64,000 nt of DNA from Datisca glomerata (Eukaryota > Streptophyta > Magnoliopsida > Cucurbitales > Datiscaceae). The position numbers were made by a program, and so were the translations under genes. Below are positions 34,094-44,864 of the stretch, piece after piece. Each line of letters begins with the position of its first letter. Positions within the stretch are counted from its first letter, which is position 1. A model generated the notes under the pieces. That model made no database searches. It saw only the letters and a program-made list of their open reading frames with translations, and was not told the DNA's origin. The stretch is from assembly GCA_003255025.1 (NCBI GenBank), contig QANY01013200.1, positions 434,001 through 498,000 on the forward strand, in the 5' to 3' direction.

Positions 34094-36110
34094 GTTGAAC
34101 GATGATAGTGTTTTGTGGTTTACTTCATTTTCAAAGAGTGTTTATTGTCCATTAGTTGTTGAGATTGGTCAATCCTTAGAAGTTTTACCATTGGGCAATG
34201 TTAGTTGTTCTATGATTGATACTGTGTTTTCTTCTAATAATAATGTACTTGTCAAGCGACCGTCAGATTATCATTTTTTAGCATGTTGGTGTTGAGAATG
34301 CTCTGATTGATTTCATGTTAAGGAGAAAGATTTGTTTGATAGCAAGGTAGAGTTGAAGAAAGTAATACAAGTTGTTGCATTAAAAATAATTTTCAATTTA
34401 TGATGAAGAAGTCAAATGGTGAATGGTTTGTTGTGATATGTGTTGATGACTTTTGTGGTTGGTATTTTAGTGCATCCAAGTATAGGCCTAGTGATTTGTG
34501 AATGGTGAGGAAGTACATTAGTGACTACTCTTGTTCATTAGATATTATACCAAGTGACAATATGCAAGCTAGTACTATCATGATTAGTGAGTGTATGAAA
34601 GAAAATTACAAGGAAGGTTACTTATAAAGAATTGTCCAAGGAGATGTTGACCACATGCGTGACAAGCATGGTGTTCATGTTAGCTATCATAGAACTTTAA
34701 GGGGGAAAGAAATCGCTATGAATTTTGTTTTCGAATCTCTTGAAGAATCATATACTACTATTCTTACATGTTACAGCTTTGCATAAAACAAACCCTGGCA
34801 TGATATAGTTCCTGAATGATTAATAAATTTATTACTGTCAGTAAATATTTGATTACGCATAGTTTTCTATTTTTTTATGTTCAGGTTTTATTACTGATTA
34901 TATTGTGGATTCTAATGGGAGGTTCAAATATTGTCTTATATCTACTGCGGTGTCCTTAGATGGGTGGAGACTCTATAGACTTATTATATCGGTTGATGGT
35001 ACCTTTTTAAAGGCCAATTATGTGGGTATTTTTTTGTCTTCTTGTCTTGTAGATGGGAACAGTCAAATCTTTTGACTAGAATTATGTATAGTTTATTAGA
35101 AAATGATGATTTATATATATGGTTCATGCCTATGTTTCATTTTTGTATTGGAGATAATGTTGATTTAGTTATTGTGTTGATTGACACACTAGCATTTCGA
35201 AGGCTGTTAGTATTGTATTTTCTAATGCTTATCAAGGAGCATGCATGTACCATGTAAGTCATAATTTAAAGATAAGATTTAGGTTGCCGAATAACATTGA
35301 TCTCATTTTTATGCATGTGCTGATTAAGGCTTACCTTATGATTGCCTTTGCACGTCACATGAGAAGTTTGGACAAGATTTCTCCATGAATTTGTTCATAT
35401 TTAAAGGGTATTGAACTTGATATAAGGGAACGAGCTTATTTTACAATAAATGATATAACATGATGGCCTCAAACATCTCTGAAAGTATTAATAATATGTT
35501 AAATGAAGCATGAAAACTTCATATTATAAGGTTAGTGGTGATCCGATAATGGGGTATGTTGATTCGGAATCACGGGATGGGTAGATGTAACAAATCATGA
35601 ATCCATTTTATTTTACCTCTGTCACTCTATCTTTGTTAGTGCCGTCTATAATTAGAATGACTGATGAATTAAAGTAAATTGGTCTTTTTTCTTATCTTGC
35701 AAAAATGGAAACTTAGGTCAGTTTTTAAAAACAATTATGAGATTTTCAAGATATAATAATTACGTAGGTAATTTAGCTCCTTTATGCCTACTATAACTCG
35801 TATATTAGAGACTAGTTTTCTCGTATTGAATATGCTTCAATATATAATAGTGTCATTCACCCATTAGGTAATTGGAGCATGTTACTTACTCAGAAAAAGG
35901 ACGATTAAAGATACTACCTTCAAATGTAAGGACATGGAGCTGGGATACCAAATAAGCAACATATTCTATCTATATGTGAAAATAAATGAAGTGTGAAGTG
36001 TAGTCATTGTGGTCAAGTTGGTCACAATTGAAAAAGGTGCAAGAGCCCAATTCGTGTTCCCTCTGCCTATAAGAGCAAGAAGACACAACAAAGATGCAAC
36101 ATTTGAAGTT
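34094..36110 (+). pseudogene. Mutator-like (MULE) transposase pseudogene
   Basis: The MuDR DNA-binding domain is readable at about 34310-34660: DSKVELKKVIQVVALK, then FVVICVDDFCGWYFSASKYR, SDYSCSLD and QASTIMISECMKENYKEGY. Then come MRDKHGVHVSYHRTLRGKEI and FVFESLEESYTT. The start of the catalytic region follows at about 34890-35020 (TAVSLDGWRLYRLI, VDGTFLKANY). It then degrades, with traces such as ASNISESINNMLNEA near 35465. A CCHC knuckle closes it at about 36000-36045 (CSHCGQVGHN then KRC). Stops and frameshifts are frequent, and the SWIM motif was not found. MULE transposase would catalyse cut-and-paste movement. Confidence 0.78.
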
Positions 36111-36119
36111 GTTGTTATT

Positions 36120-36740
36120 CTATTGGATAATGATTTAGTTTGAGTTTTTATTTTATTTATTTATGAACATTGTTGACTATAAACTGTATTTTAACATGGT
36201 GTTTTGTATAGACCACTTTTTGTTATACATTAATGTTGGATTGGTGTTTTTAAAATTGGATTTGTGAATTTGCTATTTTTATTTATTTCTTTGTTCTACT
36301 GTGGTCATTGCAATGATTTATTGTGTCATTTTATTCACAGGGTATTTTAGATTGTGCAGCTGTATTACTGTACTGTGTTTGACAGTTTCATGACAAAGTC
36401 AATATTTTATTTTACACAATGTAAATAATTTAATTATGTCCATCTTTTATGAACTGAAAACGTGTTTCCCTATTTTAACATCATAACCAAATTTTCAGCA
36501 CCTGTACATAAATCATCAACAATCAATCATTATAATACTAGCTATTTTTTCAGTCAACGTAATAGCTAGTCATAGCAAAATCAACATTTAACTAATATAA
36601 TAATCGATCATTCAGAAATATTCAGGAATATTCAAAATAAAACCATCTTTGTCTTGCAGCCTTATAACCAAATATTCAAAACAATTTATAAACCGAGTAT
36701 CAATATCCAAAATAAACTAGCAGTCCTATAAACAAGATTT
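36120..36740. other. AT-rich sequence downstream of the MULE remnant
   Basis: I see no gene or repeat I can support. Confidence 0.35.
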
Positions 36741-36749
36741 AGTGTTCAT

Positions 36750-37380
36750 ATAGACTTTGAAAGAAGCATCTCTAATCAAATGTGAGCCAAGAGAGAAGCT
36801 TGGTCCTTCTAGAGATGTTGGTCATTTCACCCTCTTAGTTTCCTCCGTCACATATGGTGATTTTAGTAGACTTTTCTTAATCAACCGTCTCTTTCTTCCC
36901 TTTTTAAAGATGTCCCTATTCTTTTTAGATCCTTAACCAGCACTGCTTCGTCTTTTTTGCCAATTCTTCCTCCTTGTTTACCATCATTTTCATCATCTTT
37001 GTCTTCATTCTCATCATCATCCTTATCGACATCATCATGTTCATCTTCTGGTTCTTATTCCTTTTTAGCATCATCATCTTTATCTTCTTCCTCATGTTGA
37101 ATATCCTACATACATTTTTTTTCTAACTGATAGTAAATAATTTTGCTACCTTTTCTTGTCTGTCAGCTTCGTCTGTTCAATCTTCCTAAAAGATTTTTGA
37201 TGTCATTTGACATTGCAGCCAATGTTGCAAGTATATAAAACGCAAATGTTCTTTCCTTTGTACACCCTCTCCTTCTTGGTTTGTTCCCTCTCCTCTTGCC
37301 CTTTTATGCTTTGGCCTCATCAATTTTTCATGTGAATAGTCTCCATCTGATTCAACAACAGCTGGCTCTCTTTGCATTGG
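36750..37380 (-). pseudogene. Remnant of an acidic, transposon-type coding region
   Basis: On the minus strand, broken frames give a basic stretch (KHKRARGEGTNQEGEG) at about 37186-37377. At 36880-37080 there is a long Asp/Glu-rich stretch (DEHDDVDKDDDENEDKDDE), then KRIGTSLKREETVD. Composition like this is common in plant transposon ORFs that accompany Mutator-like transposases, but no diagnostic domain such as Ulp1 is visible. The function is not recognised. Confidence 0.35.
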
Positions 37381-37572
37381 GTGCTTTCCTTTTTTTGATA
37401 TGTAAATTATGGACTAAAACAGAGCCATATATGCAGTCTAATTCCGGTTGCTTTGGGTTCATGGGTATCAAAACCATGCGCATATGTGTAATAATTTCGT
37501 TAAAAAAATAGGTTAGTAAGTTAGATTATGAAACACAATATAAATAAATGTATTTACTTGTAAATAAATTAC

Positions 37573-37722
37573 TTACATACCCTGCCAGTGTTGGTGTTGT
37601 GTTTGTTCAGTCCTTTAAATTGCATAATCTTAGAATCTTGAAATCTGTTACATACCCTGATAGTGTTGAAGATTGTGTTTGTTGGACTCCCAGTTGCATA
37701 ATCTTGGAATATTTGTAGCAAT
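37573..37722. repeat. 75-bp tandem duplication
   Basis: The string TTACATACCCTG occurs at 37573 and 37648. The following GTGTTG, TTGTGTTTGTT and TTGCATAATCTT(A/G)GAAT strings are also repeated at the same offset. Confidence 0.75.
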
Positions 37723-39439
37723 CCTTTTTACCTATTGATTCTGTTTACTTGAAAGGCTTGGGATTACCTCATATGCCCAAACAATCAAGGCATATGGGAA
37801 TGCCCCAACCCCATAACCTTGGGCTTCAACATGACTTTACATATTTGCATTTCCTCTTGAAGTTATATGTATCAGGGGCCAAAATTCTAAAATGTAAAGT
37901 CTTGGGGCCAGAATATGAATATACATGATTATAGGGGACAAAAAATAAATTTGCATTAAATTAAAGAATATCTAAAAATTCTATATTCATTAATGAGACT
38001 ATGATCGTTTGTAAATACAGAGTATTAAAATCATAGATAATGAATAAAATTATCAGAAACATATTAAAGTATGAAATCTTTAATGAATGGTTAATGTGTT
38101 ATCATAAAGATTTAATAGACATCAATCTAATGATCATATACATATCAGTCTGAATCATGAGTAGTCATGAACTCTTATGCATGTCTAATGGATCTTTTGA
38201 TTCACTCGTTAAGGTTTGTTTGTAAAACAGGCTGGTGACTTTTATTTTGGAGATTCAGTGATATGGATGGCTGGGAACATGATCTTACAAGATTTGGAAT
38301 CCAAGCTTTCCTAACGGATCGTATATTATTCCCTTCAGTGTTAATTTTACAATTGAATGGTTATTGAACTCAAATTTATAATACGATTATAAATTAGGCA
38401 TTCACTAGAAAATTAAAGATATACTTAAGGATCAAGAGGTAATTAGAAGGGTAAAATGATAATTTCGATCAGCTCTAATTTAGGAACTAATAATTGGAGG
38501 ATAGAACTACATAAAATGATTATATCAATGGACTATATGAGAATATTCTGTAAATACATTATATAATCTCTAAGAGTGCAATTCCATATTTATAGTGGAT
38601 AAATAATGAAATTAATATATAATATTATTTAATTAATAATTTGGCTTATTAGAGCTTAAGATTATGGGTCCATAATCCCCAAGTCACCTCTGTACTACAC
38701 AGTCTAGGATGTGAATATTTCAGGACATGAGAAAAGGACTAACTTGTAAAAGGAATTATATTTTTGGGGCAACTACATAATTATGAGATAATTATGTGTG
38801 ATTAATTAATTAAAAATTAATTAATTAAATTATTTATAGTCATTTTTAGAATTTACAAATAAATAATTATATCGATTAATTTTGTAATTATCGATAAGTG
38901 AGAATATATCTAATTTGTGATATTAGATCATGTTAAATTATTATTAGATAATAATTCAAAATTTGAATCAACTAAATATGTTATCTGTGAACTAATATAT
39001 AAACTAGTTGATGGGAATGATCAGATAAATTTAATTCTGAATTAACTGATATCTAGATATTTATCCGATTAAATAAATATTAAATTTGCATAAATTACTA
39101 CGTGACATGTTGGACTGCCACATGTCAATCGCTGATTGAGAATCAAAGATTGACATGGACTAGTATTGTGCCAAGTGGCACTATAATGACACGTGGCCCA
39201 CTGTAGTGGATCCCACTACAATGACATATTTATAATTAATTTGTTAGTTTGTGTATATCCCTAAAAATTTGATGCGCCTTGACCTAAAAAATATATATTG
39301 ATATTATTCTATTAGCCTCACAAAATGAATCAGTTTAAAACTGTGCAGTTGCTATCTGGGTGTTCTCTCTAAGATTAAATAGTTAATTTAAAGCTCTGTG
39401 AGTTAATCAATTATTTTTACTCACAGGTTTTTGTCACAC

Positions 39440-39773
39440 AAAAATTAGTCATTCTCCAAAATCTCTAGATCTCATGTGTTGAGTATATCTGGAGACAAAA
39501 AATTATTCTTGATATATTCTACATGCACACACATGTCCTAGTGTGTTTGAGGATTGACTTGGAAGATCGTGATATGGATCTCGAAGTCTGTCAGTCATGG
39601 GATAACAAAATCATAGTATTGCAAGGATGCATGATTGGACTACAAGTTGTATGTCTTTGATTTAATGGAGACTGTAGCATCGCGTTTGTTTTCGTTTTAT
39701 CAAAAAAGATTCAAATTTTAACCAATTTCTAAAAGCCCCACGCTTCTACCGCGCGAGTGCCGCATTTCCAACA
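39440..39773 (+). repeat. copia-3 5' LTR, right end
   Basis: Ends TTTCCAACA next to the primer site. Its last 95 bp match 47970-48064. The left boundary of the LTR, which probably lies well upstream of 39440, could not be fixed. Confidence 0.6.
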
Positions 39774-39775
39774 AG

Positions 39776-39787
39776 TGGTATCATAGC
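39776..39787 (+). other. tRNA-Met-type primer-binding site of copia-3
   Basis: TGGTATCATAGC, one base different from TGGTATCAGAGC, two bases after the LTR end. Confidence 0.75.
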
Positions 39788-39789
39788 GG

Positions 39790-41756
39790 TCAGTATATAT
39801 TTGTATATTAAATATTGTGTTAGTGTTCTTGCATTGTTCATAATATATTTTTATATGTATGGATGAATGGATGATTTGTTTTTTTAATGTATGGTTTAAT
39901 GATGAATCATTAATTGCATGGTGACTATGGGTTTAGGCTTCGTTCTTTTATTTATTCTTAGATCGTGTGTAAGCCATTTTGGAGCATAGAAATTTTTGTA
40001 AATTTATTTTGAATATCATGTTGTAATAATTCTAATCGCGAGAAAATGAAGAAGCACGAGACGAATGAGGAAGATAAAAATAAATAGGAATTCCTAATGA
40101 ATTTTGATACCGGTAGTGGAAATTGGATTTTTTACGCTGGCGCCGCCAGAAAAATTTGCGCCTCGTGACGGTCGCCGATGGTTGGACCGCAATGTTGGTC
40201 AGCGGTGGCCAGCCGTGGTCGGAGGTGGTGGATGGGGGCGGCAGTCGGAGAGTCCTATCGTCGGTGACAATTGTTGTTACTACCAGGGAAGTTTCGCAGA
40301 AACCCTGATACCTTGTTACCCTATCCCTGCAATGTCTTACGAAAATCCTATCTCTATCTTTTATCTTTTAGATTTTAAAATTAATGTAATTTTAAAATTA
40401 ATTATTAATTATTAATTTTATAAAAATTAAAATTAATTGACTGATTGTGTTTGAACGAAGTTTGATAAGTCATTAAATTATTTTTGACCAATCAAATTCA
40501 ATAATTTTTTAAAAATAACTATGGAGATTATTTAATTAGAAAAATAGTGTATAATTAAAAGAGTTTTGTTCACCGCTTGAAGATTATGAAGATGGACCTC
40601 TGGTGGAGAATAAGCTATTTTGGAAATATGTATTCTTGAAGTCCACTTTGTAATTATTTCTATTTTTCAAAGGTCGTAATTTAGAAATACCCAATAGTCA
40701 CTTGGTTTATCATTTATTTATTTAATTATTAATTAAATGTTTATTGATTTGATTGATAACATGATCATGCATTAATCGATCACGTGCTATATATGAAATC
40801 TCACACAGTTTTATATAATCATGCATCTCATTAGTAGAAACATGATTGATTAGGACTTTCCTAATATGTTTATATGAATTGTTTTAAGAAATCAATTACA
40901 TATAAACTGCTAGGTTTTAATTAGTTAAAACTTGGTAATCATACCACTCTAAAGGTTACAGTAACCTTTAGGATAACCAACTTTATTAAAAGAGTTTTAT
41001 TAAAGTTTGATGAATGTAATTAATTAGTTAATCTAAGTTCACCTAATTTTGACTTAGACTCTTTAGAAGGTTAAATGAACTTAGATCAATTAAATTAGAT
41101 TAACTATTAATTTTACATTCATAGAGTTATTTTAACTAGTAATTAATTTGAAATTAATTGATTAGTTAAAATAGAAACACATTATTCTAAAATAGTGAGT
41201 GGGAGAATGTTGAAATGTCAATGTAACCTATGGTCTCAATTATTAGTATAACACCGTGAGGTACAGTGAGGGCCTCGAGATGGTTTTGTTTTCATCACCC
41301 TAAGGAAGGTTTCTAGTTGTACCAATATCAAGGTTGAACTTTTTAAGAAGATATGACTAAATGATGTAGTTTAGTTTTGACTGACCCTAAGGCGGCATAT
41401 TCTAAATCAAGTCATGAAATCTAAAATAATGCATTACACTCACAAAATCACAATTAAGTTTTGAGTGGATAATTGTGACTTGACCAAATTAGCGATACCT
41501 TATTGTTAAAAGATAAAATATGAGATATTTGAAGTTTTAATTAATAAGGATGAGAATGTGTCATAGACAGTCTAAGATTAATCTGACTGACTCTTAATGT
41601 AGCACATTAATTGTTAGGTTGTCTTATTGTGGATTAGTAAAATATTAAATTTATGTGTTTAATATGTTGTATTCATGCATCACGTTTACTTTCTGAATTT
41701 TTTATATTTATTTCAATTATATTGAATAGTGTATGTTTTATTTTTCAGTTATTATC
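39790..41756 (+). other. copia-3 long 5' leader
   Basis: A 1.97-kb leader between primer site and gag. It includes a distinctly GC-rich patch at about 40120-40300 in AT-rich surroundings, whose reading frames look incidental. A purine-rich string followed by TGTTG at about 41203-41217 (GAGTGGGAGAATGTTG) resembles a polypurine tract and LTR start. A pyrimidine-rich TTTATTTTTCAG at about 41737-41748, eight bases before the gag ATG, could be a 3' splice site. Confidence 0.45.
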
Positions 41757-42903
41757 ATGTCTACCATGGGCAACCCTATTACTGCTTTACTTACACTTGA
41801 GAAATTGAATGGTGATAATTTCATAAGATGAAAATCAAATTTAAACTTGATGCTAATTTGTGAGAGCCACAAATTTGTTCTTAATGAGGAATAACCTGAG
41901 GAGCCAGCTGCCAATGCCCCTAAGAATGTTAGGGACAAGTTTAATGCTTGGATTCAATCCAACAAAAAAGTGAAGTGCTACATGCTTGTGAGCATGAATG
42001 ATGTTCTGAAAACCAAACATGAGAGCATGGAAATTACCCATGAGATTATGGAATCTCTACAGGCGATGTTTGGGCAGTAGTCTCATCAAAGTCGTTATGA
42101 GACGACTAGGAGCTACATGACGACTAAGATGAAGAAAGGTACTAATGTACGTGAACATGATCAATATAATGAATGAGGAAGAAGTACATGGGGCGACCAT
42201 TCATAGGCGAACTCAAGTCAGCATTATACTTGAATCGCTCACACCTATTTTTTCTACGTTCACCACCAACTATGTTATGAACAAGTTGTGATTCAACATG
42301 ACTCAATTGTTGAATGAACTACAGACTTTTGAGTCACTCAATAAGAGTATGACCAAAGATGGCAAGGTAAATGTTGCCGAGCAAAAGCCTACTTCCACTG
42401 TTGTTAATAGTAACAAGAGGAAGAAGATCAATGGCAAGGGCAAAGGTAAGAACAAGAAAGGGAAGAAAGCGAAGACATCGCTGAAAGCCAAGAAGAACAA
42501 GAACGACAACAAGCCCAAGGGAAAATGTTTTCATTGTGGAGTTGATGGTCATTGGAAGAGAAACTGTAACAAGTATCTATCCTACCTGAAAAAGAAAGGT
42601 AAATATGATTTACTTGTTCTTCTTCAAATGCTTGATTTGTCAAGGGAGCCGGCTGATGGCGAGGTGAATATGAGAGTTCGCAGTGGTCCCCTCGTGTCAA
42701 CAAAAGCATTGGGGACAATCTATTTAAGCTTTAAAAATAATTATTTAGTTCTGAACGATGTTTATTATATTCCTGAATTTTTGAGAAATTTGATATCTGT
42801 TTCGTTACTGCAAGAACAATTTTTTGAAGTTTCTTTAATTAATAATGAGTTTGTTATTTCGAAGAATGGATTCAAAATTTGTCATGCTAAGGTATCAAAC
42901 TGA
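41757..42903 (+). pseudogene. copia-3 gag with zinc knuckle; protease active site deleted
   Basis: Gag starts MSTMGNPITALLTLEKLNGD at 41757, has a stop after NFIR, and continues with MNDVLKTKHESMEITHEIME. A Lys-rich region and CCHC knuckle sit in the frame 42298-42903 (CFHCGVDGHWKRNC). Copia proteins of this kind normally follow with a WIIDSGATNH-type protease motif. Here the frame goes from LVLLQMLDLS directly into ADGEVNMRVRSG and LVLNDVYYIPEFLRNLISVS, so roughly 30 codons holding the catalytic Asp are missing although the frame is kept. This copy could not process its own polyprotein. Confidence 0.82.
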
Positions 42904-42959
42904 CTCTATATGTTTAAACCATCTGAACATGCGTTAAATAATTCTGAATTATTTGAGTA

Positions 42960-44864
42960 GCAAATCCTAAGAGTAACAAACGACAAATAATTTCTTATGA
43001 TGATGATAACATGTATCTATGGTATCTTAGGTTGAGACATATTAATCTAGATAGATAAAGCAAGTTATCAAAGCATGGTGCTTTGAGAGAACTAAAAATT
43101 GTGAGTCTTCCTGTTTATGAATCTTGTTCAGAGGAAAAATTGACAAAGAGACTTTTCACAGGAAATGGCCAAAGAACTAAGGAACCACTTGAGCTAGTAC
43201 ATAGTGATATTTGTGGACCGATCAATGTACAAGCTAGAGGTGGGTATGAGTATTTCGTCACTTTTATTGACGATTACTTTTGATAGGGTTATACTCACCT
43301 AATGCATAGAAAGTAAGAAACTTTTGGAACGTTTAAGGACTTCAAAGCTGAAGCTGAAAAACATAGGTTAATCATTGAAAACACTTCAATCAGATCGACG
43401 TCGTGTATACTTAGATTTAGAATTCAAGGATTACTTGCTGAAGTATGACATTCAATCCCAACCCACATCATCTAGAACGCCACAACAAAATGGTGTTTCA
43501 GAAAGGAGAAACTAAACCATATTGGATATGGTTAGGTCTATGTTAAACTACTCATCGCTACTACTCACATTTTGGGGATACGCACTTCAAACGACAACTT
43601 ATATTTTGAATGTAGTGTCTTTTAAAACTGTAAGCAAGACACCTTTAGAGTTATTGAATGACTCTAAACCTAGTTTGCATCATTTCAGTATATGGGGGTG
43701 TCCAGCTCACGTTCTTAGACCCAAGACTGGGAAGGTAGACTTAAGGTCTGAAGTGTGTATTTTTGTTGGCTATGCTTCAGAGACTAGAGGTGAGTAATTT
43801 TATGGTCACAATGATCAAAGGGTGTTTGTATCGACAAATGCCACATTCATTGAATGCGACTTTATGGAAAACTACAAATTTCGAAGCAAAGTAATTCTTG
43901 AAGAATTAGCGTCTGATGAGATCAGTCCACCTTCATCATTAATCGATAAACGAAAAATCATAGAAACCAATGGTCCTGTTCAGGAAACCCCAATGCAACG
44001 TCGTTGTGGGAGGGTTGTAAGACAACCTATTCGCTATGAACAAGAGGCACATCAATTCCATTTCATGGTTCATGGCATCTTGCCATTTCTCATTTTAAGG
44101 ATCATCCATCGCCTCTTTAAAGGTTTGTAGATCCTCCTGAAGATGTCAGACCCATTGGATGTAAATAGATCTTCAAGAAGAAAAGATGTGCAGATGAGAA
44201 AGTAGAGACTTTCAAGGCACGACTGGTGGTCAAAGGTTATACACAAAGGGAATGAGTTGATTATGAAGAGACATTCTCTCCCATAGCCATACTAAAATCC
44301 ATTCGCATCCTTTTATCTATGGCCACTAGTTTAGACTATGAAATACGATAAATAGATGTCATGACAGCTAGTCTGAATGGCTCTCTTGATGAAAACATCT
44401 ATATGATGCAACCAGAAGGGTTCATGAAAAGGGGCAAGATCAGAAAATATGCAAGTTACTTAAATCCAATTATGGATTAAAGCAAACATCTAGATCTTAG
44501 AATCTTACCTTTGATGAGATTATTAAATCATGTGGCTTCATGCAAAATGTTGATGAAACTTGTGTTTATAAATACATCAAAGATAAGATAGTGATTTTCT
44601 TAGTTTTTATGTTGATGATATTCTACTCATTGAAAATGATGTAGAAACTTTGTCAAAAGTAAAGAAGTGGTCAGTTGAGAAATTTCAAATGAAAGATTTG
44701 GGAGAGGCAAGCTATGTTCCAAGCATCCAAATTCTAAGGGATAGAAAGAACAAGCTCTTGACACTTTCTCAGACATTTTATATTGATAAGGTGCTGGAGA
44801 GATTCTCTATGGAGAATTCCAAGAAGGGTCAACTACTGACCAGACATGGAATTGTCCTCTCTAA
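42960..44864 (+). pseudogene. copia-3 integrase and reverse transcriptase remnant
   Basis: The GAG-pre-integrase region is at about 43000-43290 (WYLRLRHINLDR, LVHSDICGPINVQARGGYEY, FVTFIDDYF). The integrase middle and end are at 43522-43797 (MDMVRSMLNYSSL, FWGYALQTTTYILN, HHFSIWGCPAHVLRP, VCIFVGYASETRG). The hinge is at 43822-44130. RT traces from 44150 (GCK.IFKKKRCADEK, FKARLVVKGYTQRE, DYEETFSPIA, LDENIYMMQPEGFMKRGK) reach the 44650-44860 frame (FQMKDLGEASYV, QTFYIDKVLERFSMENSKKG), where the nested element interrupts. The YVDD region is frameshifted (about 44600-44635). Confidence 0.85.

Noticed and set aside
40104..40415. Gly/Trp/Arg-rich frames in the GC-rich patch of the copia-3 leader
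   Set aside because: Two overlapping frames on the same strand are open simply because the patch is GC-rich. No family resemblance.
41203..41700. A full extra LTR in the copia-3 leader
   Set aside because: No second copy of the sequence exists in the window and no TG...CA end could be paired. Kept only as a motif observation.
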